From assembly GCA_032718475.1 (NCBI GenBank), contig JAUCBJ010002323.1:1-45076 (forward strand): a DNA stretch of 45,076 bases, read 5' to 3'. The notes beneath the pieces were generated by a model. It saw nothing but the letters and a program-made list of their open reading frames with translations. It was not told where the DNA came from and did no database searches. The translations under genes and the position numbers were made by a program. Below, piece after piece: positions 11,325-23,300 of the stretch. The stretch comes from Nemertoderma westbladi (taxonomy: Eukaryota; Xenacoelomorpha; Nemertodermatida; Nemertodermatidae). Positions within the stretch are counted from its first letter, which is position 1. Each line of letters begins with the position of its first letter.

Positions 11325-14300
11325 GTTAGTTTAATGGTAGAGTTATGGTACCCCTTTTGTCTCTACCCCTTTTGTCCCCTACCCACCCCTAAAACGTTTT
11401 ACAAAGAAGTGAGTTCATGTAGTAGGCCTACAAAACGAAAAAATAATTTAATCACTAATAAAATTTAAAATTCATCTATTAATTAATAAAATATAAAATT
11501 AAAAAATGAAATTGTATAATATTATCTTATTATATAGTAGCCTCATGACTTAGGGTATACGATTCGGGGTATATGATTGGCCGTATTAATAACACTTATT
11601 TGAAATTCAATTTTCCCGCGCATGCCTGTGATTCTTTCGTTTATTTTTGGAACTCCTCTAACCTGCTTAATGTTGTACACAAGGCCTACTATGAGACTGC
11701 CAGATGGTATAGTACAAGTCATGGTTGAACAGAGACATCGCTGATCAAATATGTGTTTTGTTAGATTATTATTGTTATTGCCAACAAATAACTAACAATA
11801 ACAAATCAATTTCTTCATCATTTGGATATCTATAAATTTTCAACTTAAATTACATTGAATCTCAACATTTTTCTGTTTTGCGAAAATGACAAAATTTATT
11901 ATAAATAATTCAATTTAGTGACGTGCCTTTATAGGAGACAAATTACTTTCATAAGATTTATTTGTGTTTTTGTAGTTCTACCGGTCAGTTTGGAAATGAG
12001 AATAGAGAAAATGGCTAAAGATGAGGCGGACTATATCACCGATTTTGTTTTGATAACAAAATGGATTGATAACCGCCTTACAAACTCGGTGAGTTCAATA
12101 ATTAATGTAATTAATTAATTAGCAATTATTTATGCTGTATATTTACACTAAACATGGAATATTAGTCTTTATATATTATCAAATTCATATTTATCAGACT
12201 ACCGGAAATTTTACTGATTTTGACAACATTGAATTGACTGTCAAAGAACCGGAAGATGTAGCTAAACTGTGGATCCCAACGGTAGAACCAGATAAGGGAA
12301 CACAACGGATTCCTGGCCAAACAGATCGCACCGAGGTGAAAATAGAAAACTCGGGAAAAGTTTCGGCTAAAATCAGGTGAGAAATTCTCTATAATTTTTT
12401 GCATATTATATTTTTCAATGTTAACATTATTTTTGGAGACTATAACGTTAGATGAGGAATATTTGGCAGTCTATCAACTTTCAATCAATATATTTCCTTG
12501 GTTTATATTTCTTTTTATGTAGCATGACGAGAAAGGTGACATGCAAAGAGGACCCCCATTACTTCCCATTCGATATGATGATCTGTTTAATCCGACTCAG
12601 AGAGGATATTCCTAATGATTGTAAGCATTTCAAATGTTTCTCTTCCCTAATATAAATCTCACTTACTACTGAATACAATTTAAGATGTTCAATATTTAAT
12701 AAAGCAAAATTATACTCTACGTTGTGTTAATTTAATACAATAAGTTATAATTTTGGAACAAATACGGCCGACAGAAAACTGACGGCCATTTCATAGACTT
12801 ATATTGTATAACGTGATGCAATGATTAAAGTTGTACATATTAATAATGATATTTGTACCGGTGAGCTATCTATCAACTTCTACTGGATACGTCATAGTCG
12901 CCGTCACAGTTAAGCACGTCAAGTTAATTTAATGGGGATTTCAAATCTTAAAAAGATATCTTTTAGTTTTCGAGTTATCGTTGAATATCTGTCTGTCAAA
13001 TTGTAAGACAGACAGACAGACAACCGACAGACGGACATACTACATTTCACCAAATATTAAAACTGACATCGGGAATGAAATCAGCGACCCCGAAAACCCC
13101 CATAAAAATAATTTTAGCTCGGTGGCGTGCTTCCTTCATGTCAGACACTTTAACCAACCAGACCCCATACAGTACAGTAGTTTTGCGCTATCTCAGAACG
13201 ACATATTTTCGCACGAAAATACTAACTCCTCCACAGTTTTTTGCAATTTTTGCTTTATACGAAAGGTAATTTTATAAGCTTCAATAAATTTCAAGCAGTT
13301 TTCTTAATTTAATAATATTTCCCTATTTTTTTAATGAGGAATTACAATAAAACGTGGGTTTTTTTATAAATTTATAAATTTTTATAAATTATCAGAAATA
13401 GGAAACGAAAATACAAAAAGTGGCCGATAAATATGATGGAAATAAACATGCTGGTTCCAAAAAATGTCGGAAAATAAATATGGAAAATAACAGATGAGTC
13501 TTTTTAGTTAAATGTTTAAATCTCACGCAAGCTACAAGGGGGCGCCACTTTTTTTTTACATTTTTATCTACTTTTGATAATATTCTCTTTTTGATGGTAT
13601 ATCGTTTTCTATGCATTTTCAACCACATTGGAGACATTCTTTTTTTCTTTCATTTTTTGGGTTTTCCATGAAGCTTATTAGAAGATATTTCTTTCAATAC
13701 AATAAACCAGTGGTGTGGCAAGTCTATTTTTGAGTTGGCTCCGCTCCAAGTTTGCGCACAAAATGTCACTTGAGAAAATCCTCTTGGAACAATTTTGGAC
13801 TTCTGGGTCACCCGCTTCATTTCATAAAAATTTAGATATCAACATTCAACACCCTGATTTAGGGAGAGATTTATAGATCTTTGGGGTGTTCTATACTACA
13901 CCGGTATTAATCGTATTATATAATTATTATTGTGCATCATCACGTAGTTTATACTTGGATATCCACCATATGCACCAACCTGCCAATCATTTTTTGCAGT
14001 TATAAGCGCTCGCAGAGTGATAATCAACTGGATTGACGCCGGAGGCAGTGTCAGCGGTAGCAATGCCGTCAACCTTGAAATCGGTGACACCGATGTGATT
14101 GGCTTCTTTGAGAGGGAATACACAGGGGGAGACAGTCTTCCACACCTCGCTGGCCGAATCACTGACAGTTTAGGTAAGTCAAAATGGAACAATCAGCAAC
14201 AGTTTACTACTACTACTAGGTCGAGCGAACTCGGACAGTGGAAATGAGATCCTTCCCGGCTTCCCAATTCTCTATAGTTGTCGCAATTTGGTTTATCCCA

Positions 14301-17300
14301 AGTTCAGTATCCCTTTCAAGTTGATCTATATATGTTATGGCCGGTCGTCCACGACTAAGCTTTCCATGAGTTGGTTGCCAGAGAAGTAGATCTGGTATGA
14401 CATCGTCTTTACTTCGCCAGCAGTGCCCACTGAATCTTAATCTGCGTTCACGGAGGGTGGTTGATACCGGCGCTGTTGTACCATAAAGCTCGGCGTTTGT
14501 CATGTGTTGTCTTCAGCTGATGATTAGGGCTGCCCTTAGTAGTCTTGTGTAGCAACCATCAATTCGTTGTTCAAGTTATTTAATCAGTGTCCAGGTCTCA
14601 CCCAAAAATACACTTTCCACTGTGGCTCGAAAGAACTTAGTCTTCAGGTGCCTGGAGAGATCTGATTTCCAGATGGTATCCATTTTTGATAGAGCTACCC
14701 AAGCCTTTGCTTTCCTAACTTCTATGTCCTTTTTGCTACTCTCTATCCATGATCCAAGGTACTGGAAGTCGTCAACCTTCCTTAGTTGATTATTATCAAT
14801 GGTTGTCAAGTTTCCATCAACATTAAAGGTCATGAAATCGGTTTTGATAGCATTTATATGCAATCCAACCTCCTTAGCAGCCCTCTCCACTTTTTTAGTA
14901 GAATCTGTGCATCTGCTAGCGTATTAGAGAGCAGGGCGATGTCATCCGCAAAGTCGGTGTCTGTGACTGTAGTTGCCGGATATCTACTACTTCTGCGTTC
15001 TTGAAGTGTGAATCCCAGATCTTCTCTCTTTGTGGCCGTCCTCATTGCGTAATCCAGTACAATTACAAATAGTAATGGTGCTAATGTGTCACCTTGCAGT
15101 CCGCCAGCCAGGATTGAGAAAAACGTAGTTTCACCATCTGGTGAGAGTACCTGCGCTTCCGTGTCACAATATAACAATCCAATGCCAGCAACAATTACTT
15201 CTGGTATTCCATAACCTCTTAGGATTTCAAGCATTTTACCTCTATGGATGGAGTCAAATGCCTTCTTGTCTGTGGGGAGATTCTTTGACGTAATTCCTTC
15301 AATCAGTCTCCGTAGTGCAAGTATCTGAGCTATTGTTGATCTATTTGGTCGAAATCCGTTTTGGCTCTTACGCAGTAGTTTCTCTATGTGAGGCCTAATC
15401 CTATATAGAATCATTTTATTGTATATTTTGGCAGCTACCACAAGCAGACAGATCCCGCGATAGTTTGTTGGTATACCGAGGGGTCTCCTTTCTGGGGGAG
15501 AGGCTTTAGTTGACCTTTAGTCCAAATTGGTTGTGGCTTTTCCCCTTTTAACATCCGGTTGCAAACATTTAATAATGGTCTGTTTAGCACTCCTGTTTCC
15601 CATACCTCCGCTGGGATTTCATCTAATCCACTCGCTTTATTATTGGACATGCTTCTTTGGAGTTCGGCAGGTGTGAAGTCCCCTGTTTCTATAGGTAGTG
15701 TCTTGTCATATATTTTCCTTGTAGGGCTGACCTCGATGTTTGGTGGCTGCCCAAGCAAGTTGCTGAAGTGATTTTTCCACTTCCCAACACGTTCTTCAGG
15801 ACTATCGGCTTTCAGGCGCCCCTTTGCACAACTTTTTCGACCAGATACCTCATTTGCAGTTTGCCAGGTAAGTCTTGATTGTTGCTGTATGTGAGCAGTT
15901 GTAATTTCTTCAATTTTATCCTCTATGTACTTTTCCTGGCTGATGTTGTAGGCCAATTTAAGATCGTCCTTAGCTTTCTCAACCTTGTTAATGTTTTTGG
16001 TTGTTGGTTGTTCGGTTTTAACTTTGTAGGCTATCTTAAGATCTTCTCTCTTACAAGTAACCTCAGAGTTTTGCCATGGCACATACTGTTTTCGTTTGCG
16101 TTTCGGGGGGATATGCCTCTTAGCTGATTCCTTGTGCGCTGTTATTATATTCTGGTATATTGAATCAGTGGACTGGTCTTCATCCATTGACTGAAGTGCT
16201 TCAAAGCGGTTTTGAACTTCTACTGTGTAAGCATCCTTTACAGCATTGTCAGTTCTGAGTTTCACCCAGTCATAGTTGATATGCTTGCTTGTCCTGGGTT
16301 TGCTGGCTCTCAAACTGAGTCTGATCTCTGCAGTCGCAATTCTGTGGTCCGAACCAATTAGGTTGAAAGAGCTGTATGCCTCGCAGTTGATCATGCTGTT
16401 TCTCCACTTTTTGTTTATAAGGATGTAATCCAGTTGTGCTTTGGTTCCATTAGGGTATTGAAAGGTCCATAGCTTCCCCTTACTCTTTTCGAATGTGTTG
16501 TTTGTTGGTATCAATTCATATACTTCCATTAGGTCTAAAAGTAAGTACCCATTTCTGTTGGAACTGGTGTTATAGGTGTAACCCTTGATGTCTTCTGGGC
16601 CAATTTGCGAATTCAGGTCACCTGTAATGACTTTAACATTGTGTTTCGGAATGTCCTTTATAAGTCCAGTCAGATCTTCATAAAACTTGACTGCTTGTTC
16701 TGGCTCTGAGGCATTGGTTGGACTGTAGCAACATATAACTGTTGTCTTGGGATTCCCATCAAATGTTGCGATCATAACCCTGGAATTTATAGATTCGATG
16801 TTGTTTAGGGTCCTAAGTGCAAATGGGCTTAGCAGAATTCCTACTCCACCAATTGATGCATTGGCCGAGTTTCTTACTGCTGAGCTTGTTACTAACGTCC
16901 ATCCATTTCCAATGTCATTGTACTTCATGGCAGTGTCTTCATGACAAATCCGATGTTCTTGGATGCAGATGATGTCGATGTTATATTCCATTGCAGAGCG
17001 ACCATGTCACCCTGTTTGCTATGTGCTTTCAGCGTGCGTGTGGTCATTGTAGCAATCTTTAGTGTCTTTTTACATTTCAACAGGTTGGTTCTTCTTTCTT
17101 CTCTGTCTTCTGTTCCAGTAGCCAATTTATCGACCCCAGCCTGGTGTACCAATGAGGTACGACGCGGTCCTTGTTGACCCGGGCGCCGATCGAGCCGGTA
17201 TTTTACCTGGAGGGTTCTCATACGCATATCTTTCAGTTGCGAGAGTAAACCGCTTGTGGTCGCAACTCCTACAAGCGTCTTCGCAGTAGGTCGCCGTTGG

Positions 17301-20300
17301 TTGATTACCTTCCGCCGACCTAGTCAGCATGTCTATCCGTTGGCTGATTACCTTCCGCCTATCCATGGTCTACAAACCTGCTGCCGACTGTAGGGGTCCT
17401 TTTGTTACAACCTGAACCAAGTGTGCCTCGTGGGTTAGGTTACCTAACAATGGTAGAGGAGCATCCAGTATAGACAGAGCGGGGCGTGTATCATCTCTAT
17501 TGCAGATGCATATCAAGCCTTTGCCTTCAGTTTAGATAACAGTTGAGATGAATCAATATGAACAATAATTTAATGTGACTAGCCGCGTCGTATATTTATT
17601 TACCTTGCAGGCTTGAATGGTAGCGAAATGATTCGTTTACTATGTAGGCAATTGGCCAGACTTTGTGACTAACCCCAGTCGTAACGGCCGTACGAACAAC
17701 TGCAAATATTAAAAATACACAGAAAATATTTTTAACTAGATGCCAACAGTTTCATCTTGAAAGACCTGCAATAAAATAATTTATGTTCTATGTTATGTTT
17801 TTATAGGTGAAGAGACTTACTTCCTAAACTTTACGCTGAAATTCGACCGACGGCCTGAGACTCACTGTATCCTCATTTATCTCCCGGCTATTATGTTGGT
17901 GATGATTTCCTGGGTGACCTTCTGGATCGATCCCTTGGCTGTACCGGCGCGGGCTGCTATATCCATTGTTACGCTGCTAAGGTTAGCTTTGTGTTAGCTT
18001 TATCCATTGTTACACTGCTAAGGTTAGCTTTGTGTTAGCTTTATCCATTGTTACACTGCTAAGGTTAGCTTTGTGTTAGCTTTATCCATTCTTACATTGC
18101 TAAGGTTAGTTTTGTGTTACCTTCATCCTTTGTTACAAGGTTAGCTTTGTGTTAGCTTTACCCTTCGTTACATTAAGGTTAGCTTTATCCATCATTACAT
18201 TGCTAAGGTTAGCTCTGTGTTAGTTTTATCCATTGTTTCATTACTACGATTAATTAAGCTTGTGTTAGCTTTATCCTTCATTACATTGCTAATATTAGCT
18301 TTTTGTTAGCTTTATCCATTGTTATATTACTAAGGTTAGCTTTGTGTTAGCTTTATCCTTTATTATATTATTAAGGTTACCTTTGTGTTAGCTTTATCCA
18401 TCATTACATTGCTAAGCTTCGCTTTGTGTTAGCATTATCCATTGTTACATTAAGGTTAGCTTTATCCTTTGTTACAAGGTTAGCATTGTGTTAGCATTAT
18501 CCATTGTTACATTAAGGTTAGCTTTATCCATCATTACATTGCTAAGCTTAGCTTTGTGTTAGCATAATCCATTGTTACATTAAGGTTAGTTTTATCCATC
18601 ATTACGCTCCTAATATTAGCTTTTTGTTAGCTTTATCCATTGTTATATTACTAAGGTTAGCTTTGTGTTAGCTTTATCCTTTATTATATTATTAAGGTTA
18701 CCTTTGTGTTAGCTTTATCCATCATTACATTGCTAAGCTTCGCTTTGTGTTAGCATTATCCATTGTTACATTAAGGTTAGCTTTATCCATCATTACATTG
18801 CTAAGCTTAGCTTTGTGTTAGCATAATCCATTGTTATATTAAGGTTAGTTTTATCCATCATTACGCTCCTAATATTAGCTTTATGTTAACTTTATCCATT
18901 GTTACGTTACTAAGGTTAGCTTTGTGTTAGCTTTATCCTTTGTTACAAGGTTAGCATTGTGTTAGCTTTATCCTTTGTTACATGAAGGTTAGCTTTATCC
19001 TTTGTTACAAGGTTAGCATTGTGTTAGCTTTATCCTTTGTTACATTAAGGTTAGCTTTATCCTTCATTACATTACTAATATTAGCTTTGTGCTAGCTTTA
19101 TCCAAGGTTCGGTTTGATTTAGCTTTGTCAGTTTTGCTGGTAAGATAGTAGCTTTGTATTTGAGTTGAGATACTACTACTACTAGTTCGAGAGAGTTCGG
19201 ACAGTGGAAATGAGATCTTTCCAGGCTTCCCGATTCTCCATAGTTGTCGCAATTCGTTTCTCCCAAGTCCAGTATCCCTTTCAAGTTGGTCTATTTATAT
19301 TAGCCGGTCGTTCACGGCTATGCGTTCCTTGTGTTGGTTGCCAGAAAAGTAGATCTGGTATGACCTCGTCTTTACTTCGCCAGCAGTGCCCACTGAATCT
19401 TAATCTACGTTCACGGAGGGTGGTTGATACAGGTGGTATTGTACCATAAAGCTCGGCGTTTGTCATGTGTTGTCTCCAGCTGATGTTTAGGGCTGCCCTT
19501 AGTAGTCTTGTGTAGCAACCATCAATTCCTTGTTCAAGTGATTTAGTCAGTGTCCAGGTCTCACCCCCGTATAAAAGTACACTTTCCACTGTGGCTCGAA
19601 AAAACTTAAGTCTTCAGGTGCCTGGAGAGATCTGATTTCCAGATGGTATCCATTTTTGATGAGCTACCCAAGCCTTTGCTTTCCTAAGGTATTTAAGTTA
19701 TCCGCTGTTAAATTGTTTGCAGATGGTTGTAGTAATTGATTATTAAAGATCTAACATATTTTCAGAGATCGAAGTTATGGTGATCCCAGGAGGATATCGT
19801 AATTCGCTCTAGCTGGCGGCAATTTCAAAAACTGAAATCATGAATCTACACAGTATACTCTCCCTTAATGGCTACCCTACCAACCTCTTCTGCCCCACCG
19901 TATCAAACTAACTAATTCCGCACTCAAAGTACCTACAGTAGGAAAGAAACGCGTTTATTTAATCATACCGTATCTTGGAACTATGTAAACACAAATTCAA
20001 CGACGACTTAAAATACTTTCCAGAACACTTCCACAAATCGAACTCAAATTAATATTTAGACCCACATCTCGACTGGCTAACTACTTTCCTTTCAAAGACA
20101 GATTTCCCAAAGCGATGAGACCTCTTACTTTATACCACTTTAAGTGCACCAGCTGTAACGCTGACTACATCGGTAAATCCGAGCGCCACTTTAATAAAGT
20201 AAGGGTCTCTGAACATCTGGCGAAGTCTCCTCGAACAGGAAAGCCAACAGCCTCTCCTAGACACTCCTCCATACGCGAACATGCACTTGAGTACGACCAC

Positions 20301-23300
20301 CGATTTAATTACCAAGACTTTAGTATCATAGGTAAAGCCACAAATAATTACGATCTCCTAATTAAAGAAAGTCTACTTATACGGAAACGAAGTCCCTCAC
20401 TAAATGTACAAGGCACTTCCTTCCTTCTACATCTATTTTAGTTACATTATCTACTGTATTCTACTGTACTGTATCTATTCTTACTACTCCACTGTACTGT
20501 ATCTATTCTTACTACTCCACTGTACTGGATCTATTCTTACTACTCCACTGTACTGTATCTATTCTTACTACTCCACTGTACTGGATCTATTCTTACTACT
20601 CCACTGTACTGTATCTATTCTTACTACTCCACTGTACTGGATCTATTCTTACTACTCCACTGTACTGTATCTATTCTTACTACTGTAACACCTTACTGTA
20701 TTGTATCTATTGATACTACTCTACTGTACATACAGCCTACCTACTGTCTTTGCTTTGCTACCGGTACCGTAAACTTTTCTATAATTTGTTTTGTAATTTG
20801 CATTATTTTACTAAACTTAGTTAAATTAGCAGTCTGCCTAACCCTGTAAGAACCATACATATTAATTATATAATCTAATATTTTCTAATTATTCTAGTAC
20901 TTAATTATCAAGCGCATAATATTTGTTAATTTTGTTTACATTTGTCTTTATTAGGAGCCCGCTTGACAGCGGGATACTTACTGTAAGAATCTCAGGGATA
21001 CTTTCTGTAAAAATCTCAGGATACATTACACTGACTGACATACTGACTGACTGATAATTATCTAGGTTAAGGCACTTCCTGCCTGGCGATTTTGATGAAA
21101 TTTTGCAAGTACATTGCTTTGGTGGTTCGTAATCGCGTTACAAAATTTCAGATCGATTCTATGTGTGGTATTCGATATATTTAGTTTTTTGACATTGTTT
21201 TGTCGCGAAATTAAAAGCAATGGTAAAATAACAGCTGGTGTTCATGATGAAATATGGCTTAAAATGTTATACACAGTCATAGAAAAACGTGTTGGTTGCC
21301 AAGTTTTACTAGTAGGCTATAAGGAAAGGCAATGTTTACTCACACATAAGCTGTTGGTTTCTAATGTATTACCCCATAAGCTGATTGCTCTCCCAGTGCT
21401 TCCTAAGGGTATATCTACAATAAGGTTACTCACTCTGCTATGTTAGGGGGTGGATCAGGATAATTAATTTTAGTTACACAAAGCAGTGTGTTGTGTCCTA
21501 TTGCAGTCGATACTCACTGTGGATTGTAAAATGTTTTGTCTGGGAAGAGATATTCCACTTGACGACGGGGTAATACCTATAGAAGGAAACTAAATTTGTT
21601 ATTTGGCTCTATTCGTTGTTATTTATCTGGTTGTCATCATGGGCATTTTTTATAAATATTCGGTAATCGTATCTTATATCTTGTAAACATGCTTGATAAT
21701 GAAATTATTTGCTTCATATTATATTTTTGTTAGTGGTAGCTAAGTTGCATTTTTATTATGTGGGGCGAGCCACAAAGTCAGCTAGCCTCACGCCTGCAGT
21801 TTAGACAATTTTAGTTTACTTACTGCTGACTGACAGTTCTTTGTAATAGTCTTGGCTAGGATATTTCCCCCGGGCTCCTTCCAGCCAGCTTGCTGGCTTT
21901 CTAGTTTTAATTTGGGTTATTTTCTGTAATAATTATAATAATTAATTTGTTCCAAGTTGTTTTTTGGCTGAAGATTTATATCATTATATACGAAACGTTC
22001 CGGATCTAAATAATAATGTTTTTTCAAACCGCACTACTTGTTCTTTTCTGTTTTAAATTTTCAGATATAATTTTATGTTAAATATTTTAATTTCAGTGTG
22101 ATACAAGTGGTTTCGAACTTCTTTCAATCAGAAACTGTAGAACTCGGTTTCTCTGTAACTCAGGCCTATATTCTTGTCTGCGTCGCCTTTTCCCTTCTCA
22201 CTGTAGCGATGTTCGGTGCCAGCGATTATTTACGCCACACTGAGACTGCTAGGTTGGCTAAAAGGTTTGTTTACATATACATTAAATCTCTGTAACTAAG
22301 TCCTACGGCTATTCTCTGTATACATTTATTACTGCGAAATAAAAAAAAAAGGAGATTTTCTTCGGCCGTTTGAAGCTGGATCTCACACTTGTCTGTTGCA
22401 ACAGAGAGGACCAGTCATGCCGCGGCAAGGCAGATTTCGTTGTTCTGCTAGCACGCAGACTAAGTCTTACCTTAGCCACAATAAGGCGGTGATCACTGGA
22501 GAAGGGTCGTAGTGTAAATGCATTACAGTCTTGTATAGATCTCCTGTATTTCCTACGAAACAGAATATGGTCTATCTGAGACTTGTGACCACTGGGTCCA
22601 CTATGAGTCCATAGCTTTCCAGTTCGCTTCTTGAACTGGGTTCCAGCCGAAAACAATCCATTTCCAGAGATAAAATCCTGAATATGGACGGAATTTCGGT
22701 TAACACTATTGCTATAGACCCAGGGCGATGTAGGTGATTGATGCAGACTTGCATTAAAGTCTCCCAGGAATGTTAAGAATGCATGCTGATCCACCCCATC
22801 AGTTGTAGCTGCTTGTAGATTGTGGTAGAAATTTTCCACCTCCTCTACAGGGGCAACACTAGTTGGAGAATAGCACACAATCAGAACCACCTTAGGAAAC
22901 TTCTTAGCCAGTCTTCCAGAACATGAGAAGTGGCAACGGATGATGCGGTTAGAGATTTGGTCTATTTTGTCCAATGCTGCATATGCAGTTGGATTCATCA
23001 ATAGACCAATTCCACCATTGCCACTATCATCTGCTGACGTGAGGGCGAGTCGCCAACCGCCCCATGTCCTTAATCAGAACCTCATCAGTCCGTCCAGTCT
23101 GCATTCGGTGTTCTTGAACACCCACTGCGCTAAGAGAAAGCTTATCTGCCAAGGCAGTCAGCTCACCTTGTCGCATTGGGGACCCAAGTGTTAGGGTGTT
23201 TACTGAGGCTAGTCTAGTGACTTGCCTCAGATTCACCAATGGCCTTGTTGGTCGGGGTGGAACATGAGAGTAGCCTCCAACTCCAGAATCCCTCTCCCCC

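Noticed and set aside
12132-12404. Overlapping frames on both strands around channel exon 3
   Set aside because: Only the spliced segment 12198-12376 fits the channel; the rest are shadows.
14000-14247. Extension of channel exon 5 past 14173 as an open frame
   Set aside because: A good donor (TTTAG|GTAAGT) and in-frame joining to exon 6 show that the exon ends at 14173; the continuation runs into the LINE tail.
20404-20688. 94-codon plus-strand frame
   Set aside because: It is a read-through of the 28-bp tandem repeat after the Penelope-like fragment.
21114-21446. 110-codon hydrophobic plus-strand frame
   Set aside because: It lies inside a candidate transposable segment in channel intron 6, with no domain or splice support.
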